Assembly (NCBI GenBank): GCA_014728295.1
Contig: WJLW01000016.1
Coordinates: 1-33,750, forward strand
Direction: 5' to 3'
Length of the DNA stretch: 33,750 nt
Source of the DNA: Chitinivibrionales bacterium
GTDB lineage: Bacteria > Fibrobacterota > Chitinivibrionia > Chitinivibrionales > WJKA01
Position 1 is the stretch's first letter, and each line of letters opens with the position of its first letter. A program made the translations under genes and the position numbers. The notes beneath the pieces were generated by a model, which was given only the letters and a program-made list of their open reading frames with translations, was not told the DNA's origin and did no database searches. Of the stretch, positions 15,456 to 23,679 are shown piece after piece.

Positions 15456-16787
15456 TCAAAACAAAATCCCGATTCGCCCCTCAACCGAAGCGCCGCCGGC
15501 GAAAAATGTGTATTCGGTAAAATCCGGCCCCACGAAACCATTTACCAGTAATGAAATCGACAAATTATGCAATGTCCGGTAATCGACAATTGCAGAAAGG
15601 GTTGTCGATCGCTGCAGGATATTCGTGAGTGCATTGAAACTGACGGTCATATCCGTTACGATGAATCGATTGACAGTTACGAATGCCGCCGCATACCATT
15701 TGGAGATAGAGTTGAACTCCAGAATGCCGCCGCGAAACAATTGTTCGAGTGCGGCGAATGACGCCGGATCCAATACCTGGTTATCCGGGAAGCGATCGAT
15801 GAGGTTTTCGTCATCGATACCGTTGTGATTGTAGTATCCTTCAAGCGTAACCAAAATCCGATCATTGATATCGAGCAAATCAAACCAGCGCGTGATGCCC
15901 AGTGATGCTTTGGGCGACCACTCTTTCGTACTTTCCTCTACTCTTGGCAGGTTGAATTGCCAGCCGGCAAGTTCATAGTGATCAATCTCATGGTATATTG
16001 CAAGCTCACCCGTGATTGAAAAATTCCAGATGCCGGTCGAGAAGTCCAGTCCGTATACCGGCATCTCCCCGCGTTTACCCCACAACGAGACGGCGAATTC
16101 GGTAGCGCCCACCAGAAATTCGGCTTTGCCTGCCAGGGCGGAGGTGTCGATTCGTCCGATGTGGTGCAGGTCCCAGAATGCATACAAATTGAGCTTCGTC
16201 CCGAAGGGTGCATGCGCTTTGACGCCGAAGGCGCCTTCGCGTCCGGCCAGTTCATCGAAAAACCGGGTTTTCTCGACATTGACCAGGTCGACCGGATTGA
16301 AAAAGTAGCCGCGTCCCCATTGCAGCACTTGTTTGCCGCCGCGCAAAAAGACGCGACGCTTTAGGTTCCAGTCGAGGAACAACTCTCGCAAAGCAAGGTC
16401 GGTCGAATCAGTCGGGGCCAGGTACTGCGCATCAAAATTGACGAGAGATTTGACATTGAACGGCAGGCGGATATCACCCGTGAAATTGCCGGTAATCCCC
16501 GCCCGAAAAGAGGTGTTATCCAGTGATGCATCGTCGAGAAAGTAATCCCGATTCAGTGCGCCGGTGACTGAAGTCGTTATGGCGCCGCTGAATTCGACGC
16601 TCTTGCGCTTTTCGGCATTTTGCAGGGCCGTGTCATCGGTGAATTGCTCCAGCTCGATGACGGTCGTGGTATCGCTGAACAGGGCGTCTTCGTCAATCTC
16701 CTCCTGCGCGTAAAGACAGACCGGTGCGCTCATGCACGCCATGACGACTGCGAAAATTGTAGTGCCATTCATTGGTATCTGTTTCAT
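15456..16787 (-). CDS. Outer-membrane beta-barrel protein, DUF1302-like (cassette B)
   Basis: A 443-residue precursor with a signal peptide (about 1-27, ending CLYA), an acidic linker (EEIDEDALFSDTT) and then a barrel of amphipathic strands ending in GRIGILF with a terminal Phe. The segment LRGGKQVLQWGRGYFFNPVDLV carries the same G-[RK]-Q-x3-W-G-x6-P-x-D signature as the cassette A barrel and resembles DUF1302 proteins. It starts four bases after the stop of the LolA-like gene, so the two are co-translated. The likely role is an outer-membrane acceptor or channel for whatever the cassette moves; this is inference. No terminator was recognised in the 200 bases separating it from the convergent DoxX gene. 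Confidence 0.8.
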   Translation of the reverse strand: MKQIPMNGTTIFAVVMACMSAPVCLYAQEEIDEDALFSDTTTVIELEQFTDDTALQNAEKRKSVEFSGAITTSVTGALNRDYFLDDASLDNTSFRAGITGNFTGDIRLPFNVKSLVNFDAQYLAPTDSTDLALRELFLDWNLKRRVFLRGGKQVLQWGRGYFFNPVDLVNVEKTRFFDELAGREGAFGVKAHAPFGTKLNLYAFWDLHHIGRIDTSALAGKAEFLVGATEFAVSLWGKRGEMPVYGLDFSTGIWNFSITGELAIYHEIDHYELAGWQFNLPRVEESTKEWSPKASLGITRWFDLLDINDRILVTLEGYYNHNGIDDENLIDRFPDNQVLDPASFAALEQLFRGGILEFNSISKWYAAAFVTVNRFIVTDMTVSFNALTNILQRSTTLSAIVDYRTLHNLSISLLVNGFVGPDFTEYTFFAGGASVEGRIGILF

Positions 16788-16791
16788 GTGC

Positions 16792-17544
16792 CTACTTGCT
16801 CACGTTTTCGAGATACGCCTTGGTAAAGATTGCATCATCCAGCTTTTTCAGCGATATGCCGGAAATTTCGACAATCGTTTTATTGCCCTTTTCGAATTCG
16901 TCAATGTACATCTGCTTGACGGGAACGTATCTGCCGCGTATTTCGGTGTAGTTGAGATAATAGGCGGTGATCATCAGGGTGCCGGAACCCGAATAGGCCT
17001 GCTCCTTGAGGGGCAGGTAGTTGTCTTTGCGCACCCAGTAGGTTTTCCGCGGATACGCAACGTCATTGACCTGTGCAACTACCTCGAATTTGTAAACCGG
17101 GATCTTGCCCAGCATCTCCTCGGAGATAATCTGGTTACCCGCCGAATCGGTGGCCGGTTTGTACAGCTCGGTGAGATTGCGGGTTTCGAAATCCTGCGCA
17201 GTCGCATCCGAGCCACCGATACTCTCATCGCGGTTGACATGCTGGAAGGTACGCGTATTTTTGCGATACATCCAGAAATTGTCGTCGATACGCAGGTAGC
17301 CGTTGCCTTTCTCCGAGGGGGGAGCGGTCATGACAATGAGAAAGGAGTTGTCTTCGTCGCGGCGATAGTAATTCATTTCCGTAATCTTGGTCCCCTGGTC
17401 GGCTTTCTTCTGGGTCAAAACAACGCGGGCCTTTATGTCGGAGGTCATGTTCTGGTTGAAGTCGACTTTTTCGAGAAGCATGTTGACGGACGGCAAAGCA
17501 AAGGTCGTCAGTGCCAAAAAGCATATACACAAAGAAGATTTCAT
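16792..17544 (-). CDS. LolA-like outer-membrane lipoprotein-sorting protein (cassette B)
   Basis: A 250-residue precursor with a short signal (about 1-18) and a LolA/LppX-like mature fold. Diagnostic pieces are DIKARVVLTQKKADQGTKITEMNYYRRD, SFLIVMTAPPSEKGNGYLRI, FWMYRKNTRTFQHVNRDESIGGSDATAQDF and a later YWVRKDNYLPLKEQAY. The MTAPPSEKGNGYL segment parallels ITAPPREEGQVFL in the cassette A carrier, and GSDATAQDF parallels GSDFSNNDL, so the two are homologous. It would carry a lipidic cargo across the periplasm between the permeases and the outer-membrane barrel. AAAGG lies eight bases before the ATG at 17544. It lies 46 bases after the permease gene and 4 bases before the barrel gene. Confidence 0.88.
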   Translation of the reverse strand: MKSSLCICFLALTTFALPSVNMLLEKVDFNQNMTSDIKARVVLTQKKADQGTKITEMNYYRRDEDNSFLIVMTAPPSEKGNGYLRIDDNFWMYRKNTRTFQHVNRDESIGGSDATAQDFETRNLTELYKPATDSAGNQIISEEMLGKIPVYKFEVVAQVNDVAYPRKTYWVRKDNYLPLKEQAYSGSGTLMITAYYLNYTEIRGRYVPVKQMYIDEFEKGNKTIVEISGISLKKLDDAIFTKAYLENVSK

Positions 17545-17590
17545 AGCGTAAGCCTTTCAATAGTGAATCTGTTGCATTCTATTAAAGCTA

Positions 17591-19348
17591 TTATTCAACA
17601 TGATGTAAAGCGCGTGTGGGCTGCATATTCGCTGCTCGCAACGAGGGAAACAGTGCGGAAAGTGCGGTGATGGCGCAGATCAGAGCGACAAATATGCCAA
17701 TTGCCAAACCGGATGGACTGAACTGCAAATGTCCTTCAACGAGCAGCATACCCATCGGATTTTCACCTGCATCGATTGTTGGTTGCGAGAGCAGCCACAT
17801 GCAGGCGAATGCCAGAATGGCCCCGGCGATTGAAGCAAAAAATGCAAGAATAACCGATTCCAGAATAAAAAGTGACAGTACGCTGCCCTTGTGCATGCCG
17901 ATAGCGCGCATCGTGCCAATTTCGCGAGTGCGCTCCTTTATCGACATACGCAAGGTGTTGACGACGCCGATGAGAATGATTGCAAACAACACAATTACCG
18001 CAATTACGGTGATGATATTCAGGGCGCTTTCGAGTTTCAAGACCGCACTGGCCGTTTCGTACATGGAGCGAACGTCAACTATCACCGCCCGGGTTTTCAA
18101 TTTACCCATTTCTCTGAAAAGGTCCTGCATGTCCGAGGTGCTCCGGGCACGATCCATAAGCTCCCATTGAGGCGCGAGAACGGCTGCAAATGCAGCGTCT
18201 GAGGTTTCCATTGCCGCGTTGGGCAGCGTGTCGTCTTCGGGCCAGTGGTGATAGTATATTCGGTAGAAATCTGTCGGGTTTACTAATGCCAGTGCTGACG
18301 GTTCGCCCGGGAAATCGGCGATGTGCGTAATCGGAGTTTTCTTTACTACAAATCCGGAATCGTGCTTCGAGTAAAATCTGAACGTCAACGTGTCACCGGG
18401 GTGCAGTTCGAGCTTGCGGGCAAGGGGCCGGGACGCAATTACCGACTCATTGTCGATCGGTCCATTTTCTTTGCCGGCGGCAGGGCTCAGCAGCGCATTG
18501 ATGCGGGCTAATGATGCACTGTCGTCTTTGAATCCTGCCAGGCTCACCTGCTCTTGCGATGCTGGTTCCTGTGCATGTATCGCCGCTGTTGCCGGGCGCA
18601 TATTGGCGTGCAATGAATCCGCAAGGCGCGCTGCGTTACGGCGCGGATCTTCGATGTTGATGTAGACTGGTGCAATATCATATTCTGCATACCCGAGCAG
18701 CGGCTTCAAATATTTCAATTCCACAAATACGGGGGTTGCCATAAAAATGTTGGAGGGTTTGAAGATGCCGACGACGGTCAATCGGGCGGCCTGTTCCTGT
18801 CCTATCACATTGGTAAACCGTACACGCAGTTTGTCGCCCATTTTTACATTCAGATATTCGGCTTTTTCTTTGGCCAGTATTACGGGGTTTTCGACTGACT
18901 TTTTGAGCAAATCCTCGAATTTGCCTTCTATCATTTTGAAATTGCGTTCGGCATCCTGCAATTCCTTATCGGACACTTCCGCATTGAGGTCCATCCCGAC
19001 GATGATGACATTATCGGCTTTTCCGTTTCCGATTGCCCGGCCGAAAATACCGATATTTTCCGATTGTGACTCAACTTCCGGAAAGGTCGTGTCAATGGCC
19101 TTCACTATTCTTTCCCGGTCATGGAAAACCTGTCGGAAATAATTGCCGCGCTCGGAAAAATTCAAGCTGATGTGTCCCGAAACGTAAACGACAATCTGAT
19201 TGAACAGCACGTCCGAAATGCCGCGTGAAAAGGAATTGGCAACAACCAGAATCATTGCACCGAAAGCAATGGCAATGCCCAACAGCAGGCTGCGACGCTT
19301 TTGACGCAGGACATTTCGTAAACTTATGCGAAAGGCGGTAAAATTCAT
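17591..19348 (-). CDS. ABC transporter permease, FtsX/MacB type, large (cassette B, second)
   Basis: A 585-residue inner-membrane protein starting MNFTAFRISLRNVLRQKRRS, with the first helix at about 22-42. An unusually large periplasmic domain of about 400 residues follows, then three C-terminal helices from about 445. The coupling-loop signature is IKERTREIGTMRAIGMHKGSVLS. The longer TTG start at 19390 would overlap the upstream permease gene; the ATG at 19348 matches the usual family N-terminus, although no strong ribosome binding site is seen. The periplasmic domain is roughly 180 residues longer than in the cassette A permeases, so the two cassettes probably handle different cargo. It follows the other cassette B permease by 22 bases. 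Confidence 0.9.
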   Translation of the reverse strand: MNFTAFRISLRNVLRQKRRSLLLGIAIAFGAMILVVANSFSRGISDVLFNQIVVYVSGHISLNFSERGNYFRQVFHDRERIVKAIDTTFPEVESQSENIGIFGRAIGNGKADNVIIVGMDLNAEVSDKELQDAERNFKMIEGKFEDLLKKSVENPVILAKEKAEYLNVKMGDKLRVRFTNVIGQEQAARLTVVGIFKPSNIFMATPVFVELKYLKPLLGYAEYDIAPVYINIEDPRRNAARLADSLHANMRPATAAIHAQEPASQEQVSLAGFKDDSASLARINALLSPAAGKENGPIDNESVIASRPLARKLELHPGDTLTFRFYSKHDSGFVVKKTPITHIADFPGEPSALALVNPTDFYRIYYHHWPEDDTLPNAAMETSDAAFAAVLAPQWELMDRARSTSDMQDLFREMGKLKTRAVIVDVRSMYETASAVLKLESALNIITVIAVIVLFAIILIGVVNTLRMSIKERTREIGTMRAIGMHKGSVLSLFILESVILAFFASIAGAILAFACMWLLSQPTIDAGENPMGMLLVEGHLQFSPSGLAIGIFVALICAITALSALFPSLRAANMQPTRALHHVE

Positions 19349-19370
19349 GGTGCAGGACTTTCTGTCAGGG

Positions 19371-20897
19371 TTATTCCCGAGAAATTGCATCTAAAGGAGT
19401 AATTCTGCGGGCGACGAACACCGGGTATATCATAGCCAGTACCGATACCAGGGCCAATTGTATGATTACCAGAAAGATATCCGCTATTGACAAAAACGGT
19501 TGAAAGGTATTTCCGCCGTAAAGCAACTGGAGCATGTCATTGTCGGTGGAGAACCGAAATGCCCGCAGTATGGCCACGATAATCCCGCCAGCCACAATGC
19601 CCAGCGCTCCGAAGCTTATGGAAAGAAATACTGTTTCGTTGACAAACATCGAACTGATGAATCCTTTGCCGGCGCCGATTGCGCGCATCATGCCGATTTC
19701 GGGAGTGCGCTCCATGGCGGCCATGGTCAGGGTGTTGATAATAATAATGATGGCGACGAAAAAGAGCAGCATTACGAAAATAAACAGGGATAATTTGATA
19801 AGACCTGCCATACTGCCAATCGTACCGGTTGCTTTTTGCCACGTCACGGCACGGACATTGATATCCCGCCCGTCAAATATCGAGTTTAATGAATCGCAGA
19901 CTTCTTTTTGCTGATTGCCGTCTTTGAGCTTCGTGAGTACGAGATTATACGTCCCCGCTTCCTGCCGGGATTGAGTGGAATCCTGGCCTTGGGTACTCGT
20001 GTCGACTTCCAGCTCTTCCATCTCACGGTCACTATCTACAATCAGCCCCCCTTGCGAAAACATGCTCTCCAGATCATCCTCTTCGATTTCGAGCAATTTT
20101 TTGCTCGACTCCGGCACTTTCATTTGCTGGTGAGCGGCCGACACATATCCCATACACTGGCGGTAGGACTCGATATCCATCAGCATGAACATGCCCCAGA
20201 TTTTATTGAGCGCATTATACTTTACCAGACCCCTGATAGGTAAACGGACATCGGTACTGGTATTATCACTGGATAGTCCCATGAACACCATTGTCCGCTT
20301 AAGCGTCAGATCATCCTTGATTTTTTTCACCTTTTCGGGCATAACGCTGGTGTCAACCGCCACGGATTCGGGCATAAAAAATATTCCCATCGATGTGGTC
20401 AGCAATTCCTGCGCGCCGGTGGTCATCAATACGCCCCGTTCACCGGGCTTGACAAACGATCCCTGCACCAGCTCGAGATTGCCAGGAAACATCCGGTTGT
20501 ATTCCTCGAAGTCGACTCCGATAATAAATGCGCCGTCCATCGATCCACCCGCTTCGTTGAGCACCATGGCCGTATTTTTGCCGATGGGGAGGTGTTTTTC
20601 AATCATGGGGGATGAGGCGAGTACTTCCTGTACTTTTTCATAATCGGGCAATGGATCCACCGATTTGCCCATCATATCGAGAAATACGTTATCTGTCCGG
20701 GAGGTGCCGGGAATAATCACGATATCGCCGGTAAAGCCATTAACGATATTTTTCTGCAGACCGACATTCATGCCGCTGATGACGCCTGCGCCGATAGTCA
20801 TGATGCAGGCGCCGACAATCAGAATCATGCCGATCACCAGGCTTTTTCCCTTATGCCGCCAGATATTGCGCCATGCAATTTTTATGATGAGTGCCAT
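19371..20897 (-). CDS. ABC transporter permease, FtsX/MacB type (cassette B, first)
   Basis: A 508-residue permease with the family opening IAWRNIWRHKGKSLVIG, first helix at about 19-41 and a periplasmic domain of about 330 residues. That domain includes a charged, low-complexity stretch (SDREMEELEVDTSTQGQDSTQ). Three C-terminal helices and the coupling loop AAMERTPEIGMMRAIGAGKGFIS follow. AAGGA lies seven bases before the ATG, within the last bases of the ATPase gene, and only three bases separate the two genes. With the 585-residue permease it presumably forms a heterodimer driven by the adjacent ATPase. Confidence 0.92.
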   Translation of the reverse strand: MALIIKIAWRNIWRHKGKSLVIGMILIVGACIMTIGAGVISGMNVGLQKNIVNGFTGDIVIIPGTSRTDNVFLDMMGKSVDPLPDYEKVQEVLASSPMIEKHLPIGKNTAMVLNEAGGSMDGAFIIGVDFEEYNRMFPGNLELVQGSFVKPGERGVLMTTGAQELLTTSMGIFFMPESVAVDTSVMPEKVKKIKDDLTLKRTMVFMGLSSDNTSTDVRLPIRGLVKYNALNKIWGMFMLMDIESYRQCMGYVSAAHQQMKVPESSKKLLEIEEDDLESMFSQGGLIVDSDREMEELEVDTSTQGQDSTQSRQEAGTYNLVLTKLKDGNQQKEVCDSLNSIFDGRDINVRAVTWQKATGTIGSMAGLIKLSLFIFVMLLFFVAIIIIINTLTMAAMERTPEIGMMRAIGAGKGFISSMFVNETVFLSISFGALGIVAGGIIVAILRAFRFSTDNDMLQLLYGGNTFQPFLSIADIFLVIIQLALVSVLAMIYPVFVARRITPLDAISRE

Positions 20898-20900
20898 AGT

Positions 20901-21578
20901 TTATTCCTTTGCAATTACGCCGTCTTTGATTTTTACCGAGGTTCGGGCGTATTTGAGTACATTCATATCATGCGTCGAAAATATGAATGTCGTATTGAGA
21001 CGTTTGTTCATTTCCTGCATCAGATCGAGGATCTGTGCGCCGGTGACCGAGTCTAAATTGGCGGTCGGTTCGTCGGCCAGCACCAGATCGGGCTGCGTAA
21101 CCAGCGCACGGGCAATGGCGACGCGTTGACGTTGCCCACCGGACAATTCGGTGGGCTTGTGCTTTTTAAATTCCGTCAATCCCACGGCATCAATAAGCTC
21201 ATTGGCTTTTGCGGCGACTTCCGCGGTCGAGTAATTCTTCATCAGCAGCAGCGGAAATTCCACGTTTTCCAGCGCCGAAAGCACCTGAATCAGATTGAAC
21301 GTCTGAAATATGAAGCCGATATGGTTGAGCCGCAAGTCGGTTATTTGTTTGTCCCTGAGCGTGCTGACTTCCTGACCGTTGACCCGCACACTGCCGGCCG
21401 TCGGCTTGTCGATGCAGCCGATGATATTGAGCAGCGTTGTTTTGCCGCTGCCGGACGGCCCCACGATGCTGAGCAGGTCGCCTTTCTCGATATCCATATC
21501 AATGCCGCGCAACGCATGCACGGTCGTTTTACCCAGGGCGTAATCCTTAATCAGATTGCGCGTCTCGATTATGTTCAT
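20901..21578 (-). CDS. ABC transporter ATPase, LolD/MacB type (cassette B)
   Basis: A 225-residue ATPase with Walker A GPSGSGKT at 40-47, Q-loop FIFQTFNLIQVLSALEN, signature LSGGQRQRVAIARAL, Walker B LVLADEPTANLDS and switch FSTHD. It is closely related to the cassette A ATPase across its length. The ATG at 21578 is preceded by GGAGG five bases upstream; a TTG one codon earlier is less likely. It is the first gene of cassette B and is divergent from the YdjM-like gene, so the operon promoter should lie in 21579-21671. A run of A and T (AAATTATTATATG) in that gap may include it, but I could not fix the hexamers. Confidence 0.96.
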   Translation of the reverse strand: MNIIETRNLIKDYALGKTTVHALRGIDMDIEKGDLLSIVGPSGSGKTTLLNIIGCIDKPTAGSVRVNGQEVSTLRDKQITDLRLNHIGFIFQTFNLIQVLSALENVEFPLLLMKNYSTAEVAAKANELIDAVGLTEFKKHKPTELSGGQRQRVAIARALVTQPDLVLADEPTANLDSVTGAQILDLMQEMNKRLNTTFIFSTHDMNVLKYARTSVKIKDGVIAKE

Positions 21579-21671
21579 CAACGCCTCCAGAATGGTTGGT
21601 GACAGGCGAACGGGAATACTGCCGGATTTAAATCGTATAAATTATTATATGCCAAGTCATGGTATGCGAAT

Positions 21672-22217
21672 ATGACCTATTTTTTAGACATGACGACAAT
21701 CGGACATACTATTGTCGGGGCGACAATCGGCCTGGCGGCAATTCCCCGGTACGCAAGTCGGTTGAGAAGCATCGCGACACTCGCCGTATTCGGTCTGCTG
21801 GGTAATTTTGCAGACTGGCCAATTAAAAACTGGGGCCATGATCGCTATGAAATCAGCCACAGCGTTTTCTCCAATCTTGCGGTTATTGCCGCGGTGCTGC
21901 TGATCTCTGCGGTTTTTCGCCGGCAGGTCAAAAAGGTGGGCGGCTACCGCATTCTTTTGCTCGGGTGTGCTGCGATGGTGAGTCATCTATTGCTTGACAC
22001 CTTCTACAGCCACGGCACCGGACTCGGCATCTACTGGCCGTTTTCCGGCGAAACCGTGTCTCTGGCCCTGCCGTGGTTCGACCCAATCAAGGTCGTCCCC
22101 CCGCCGCTGACCCGGCAGGCGCTGCGCGTGATGGGCATTGAATTGCTGTTTTACGGGACGATTTTTATTCTGGCAGGTAGTATCAAATACATGTTTTTGA
22201 GAAAGGTTGAAGAATGA
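21672..22217 (+). CDS. YdjM-type membrane-bound metal-dependent hydrolase
   Basis: An integral membrane protein of 181 residues with the YdjM/LexA-binding-related hydrolase pattern. This comprises an N-terminal GHTIVGATIGL segment, an acidic/His cluster NFADWPIKN..HDRYEISHSVFSN, and SHLLLDTFYSHGTGLGIYWPF near the middle, with conserved His and Asp expected to bind metal. Four to five hydrophobic segments are visible. The substrate of the family is unknown. The start is ambiguous between ATG at 21672 and ATG at 21690; neither has a clear ribosome binding site. Its last codons overlap the next gene by four bases (ATGA), so it is co-translated with the Dabb gene. Confidence 0.82.
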   Translation: MTYFLDMTTIGHTIVGATIGLAAIPRYASRLRSIATLAVFGLLGNFADWPIKNWGHDRYEISHSVFSNLAVIAAVLLISAVFRRQVKKVGGYRILLLGCAAMVSHLLLDTFYSHGTGLGIYWPFSGETVSLALPWFDPIKVVPPPLTRQALRVMGIELLFYGTIFILAGSIKYMFLRKVEE

Positions 22218-22516
22218 TCAAGCATATTGTGCTGTGGAAGCTCAAAGATGAAGCGCAGGGAAATACAAAAGCAACGAACGCCCACTTGGCAAAGGAGAAG
22301 CTCGAAGCGCTGGGCGGCAAGATTCCCGGACTCCTGAAAATAGAAGCCGGTATCGATTTCAATCAGTCGGCTGCCGCCTATGATGTCGCCTTGTACTCAG
22401 AACTCGAAAGCAGGGCTGCACTTGCCGCCTATCAATCCCACCCCGAACATGTGGCGGTTAAGGAATTTATTCAGGGTATCGTTGCCGAGCGGTGCGTGGT
22501 TGATTATGAATTGTAA
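22214..22516 (+). CDS. Dabb-family (stress-responsive alpha/beta barrel) protein
   Basis: A 100-residue ferredoxin-like dimeric alpha/beta-barrel protein. The opening MIKHIVLWKLKD, the central IPGLLKIEAGIDFN, YDVALYSELESRAALAAYQSHPEH and the ending VVDYEL are typical of Dabb proteins. Members are small stress proteins or occasionally enzymes of polyketide-type chemistry; no specific activity can be assigned. AAAGG about seven bases upstream of the ATG supports the start, which overlaps the upstream stop by four bases. Confidence 0.92.
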   Translation: MIKHIVLWKLKDEAQGNTKATNAHLAKEKLEALGGKIPGLLKIEAGIDFNQSAAAYDVALYSELESRAALAAYQSHPEHVAVKEFIQGIVAERCVVDYEL

Positions 22517-22933
22517 CAGGTCCGCTGCACCGTTTTCATTCGCCGGTAGCATGATGTCCTCCGCATAAATGGGGCGCGGATACGCCAGCAGCAGACCCGT
22601 GCAACCGGTGCTTCCGGGGGATACCGCCCAAAAGCAAAGGTGATTATGCATTCATTACCCACATGATAGAAACCGCTGTCACCGATACCGGCGAGGTCGG
22701 GGTAATCCTGCCGCATGATGTGCCCGACAATGCTTTTCTCTCGTGGATTCGCTCCATCAATGGAATAAGAAACATCTGCGCCTATCACTCCCGGTTGTGG
22801 AATTGCAGAGGTATGATTCCCGCCGATGTGATTGCGGCATGTGTGTTTGTTTTATCTCCCGGACTGCGCTTTGCGGCTCCTCGAAATGTCATATACTTGT
22901 GCGCCGGTGCGGGATTTAGCTAGTTTATACTAT
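22517..22933. other. Gap without a convincing gene
   Basis: About 417 bases. Open frames exist on both strands (22663-22923 plus; 22504-22788 minus) but neither has a ribosome binding site or a recognisable domain, and they overlap each other. Part of the region could be a degraded gene. No terminator hairpin with a T-run was found after the Dabb gene. Confidence 0.45.
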
Positions 22934-23317
22934 ATGAAACCTGAAATTGTCGCCGGCAGAATCAAAGCGCGCAAGCAGCTACTCGGAAAAACGGCGCCGG
23001 GCAAAGTCTTTCGGCATTACCGAAGCGCTGATATTGTGAAAGCGTGGTATACAAAAAACAAACGCAAGTATCCCCTATTGTCCTTTCGTATCATGGCACA
23101 GTATCTGGGCTTTACCTCCCATGCCGCCATATTGCAGTTATTCACCGGGCGGATGAAAATCAGCCCCATGATTTTGCCGAAATACATTAAACTGATGAAA
23201 CTCAAAGGTGAGGAAGCGCACTATTTCACGATGGTTGTGGCTCTTGAAAGGTTGAGACTGGACTTCACTGCGCAGAAGGCGATTTTGCAAACATGGCGCA
23301 AGCGCCGGAAGGGTTGA
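22934..23317 (+). CDS. TIGR02147-like N-terminal domain protein (short)
   Basis: A 127-residue basic protein. Residues about 25-110 (FRHYRSADIVKAWYTKNKRKYPLLSFRIMAQYLGFTSHAAILQLFTGRMKISPMILPKYIKLMKLKGEEAHYFTMVVALERLR) align by eye with the N-terminal, helix-turn-helix-like part of TIGR02147 proteins: F.ahyLGf.S.a.l..i..GrmkiS......y.klmkL...EA.YF. Two full-length relatives lie downstream. The product stops about ten residues after this part, so the usual C-terminal two thirds are absent, and I saw no continuation in another frame downstream. It may be a truncated paralogue or a functional stand-alone DNA-binding domain. The ATG at 22934 was chosen because the protein gains its charged character there; the open frame upstream is unlike the family and no ribosome binding site is evident. 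Confidence 0.65.
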   Translation: MKPEIVAGRIKARKQLLGKTAPGKVFRHYRSADIVKAWYTKNKRKYPLLSFRIMAQYLGFTSHAAILQLFTGRMKISPMILPKYIKLMKLKGEEAHYFTMVVALERLRLDFTAQKAILQTWRKRRKG

Positions 23318-23469
23318 TTCAGTAGGGCGGCATTTGACAGGCCCTGTACCGGTGCAACGGGGCAGAGAATGACAATCCGGAAAAATATCCGCTCCTCACC
23401 GGTACCGGTGAAGAACTTTGGTTCAATTCCTGCGCATGCGGCTGAAAAGCCATCCTCTTCGTTAATGTA

Positions 23470-23679
23470 CTACTGTAAATTGCACTCCTCGCAGACCCCG
23501 TTATGCAACAGACTGCACCACTGCTTGCACCGGGGGCACTCCCACAAGTAAAGGTCTTGGTTTTTGTGCCTGGCTATCCTGGTACCAAAATGCTTCGAGC
23601 ATTCACGGATAAATCGCGTCATGGTCTCTTCGGTAAGTATCTCAAATTTATTTTCCTGCAGGTGCCGGAGTTCGAGCAT
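23470..23679 (-). CDS. Zinc-ribbon miniprotein
   Basis: A 69-residue protein ending in a compact zinc ribbon: C48-x2-C51 (in WECPRCKQWC) and C63-x2-C66 (in GVCEECNLQ). A helical N-terminal part (LTEETMTRFIRECSKHFGTRIARHKNQ) precedes it. It is not a family I recognise. Its reality is supported by the start: the ATG overlaps the TAA of the upstream TIGR02147 gene by one base (TAATG), the usual mark of translational coupling. A role as a partner of that regulator, for example in nucleic-acid binding, is an inference from coupling and the ribbon. Confidence 0.68.
   Translation of the reverse strand: MLELRHLQENKFEILTEETMTRFIRECSKHFGTRIARHKNQDLYLWECPRCKQWCSLLHNGVCEECNLQ

Noticed and set aside
16732..17670. 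A 312-codon plus-strand frame opposite the cassette B carrier gene
   Set aside because: It is antisense to two clearly coding genes (LolA-like carrier and barrel) with signal peptides and family motifs; the antisense product has no recognisable domain.
22504..22923. Overlapping small frames on both strands after the Dabb gene
   Set aside because: No family features, no ribosome binding sites and mutual overlap; noted as a gap instead of as genes.
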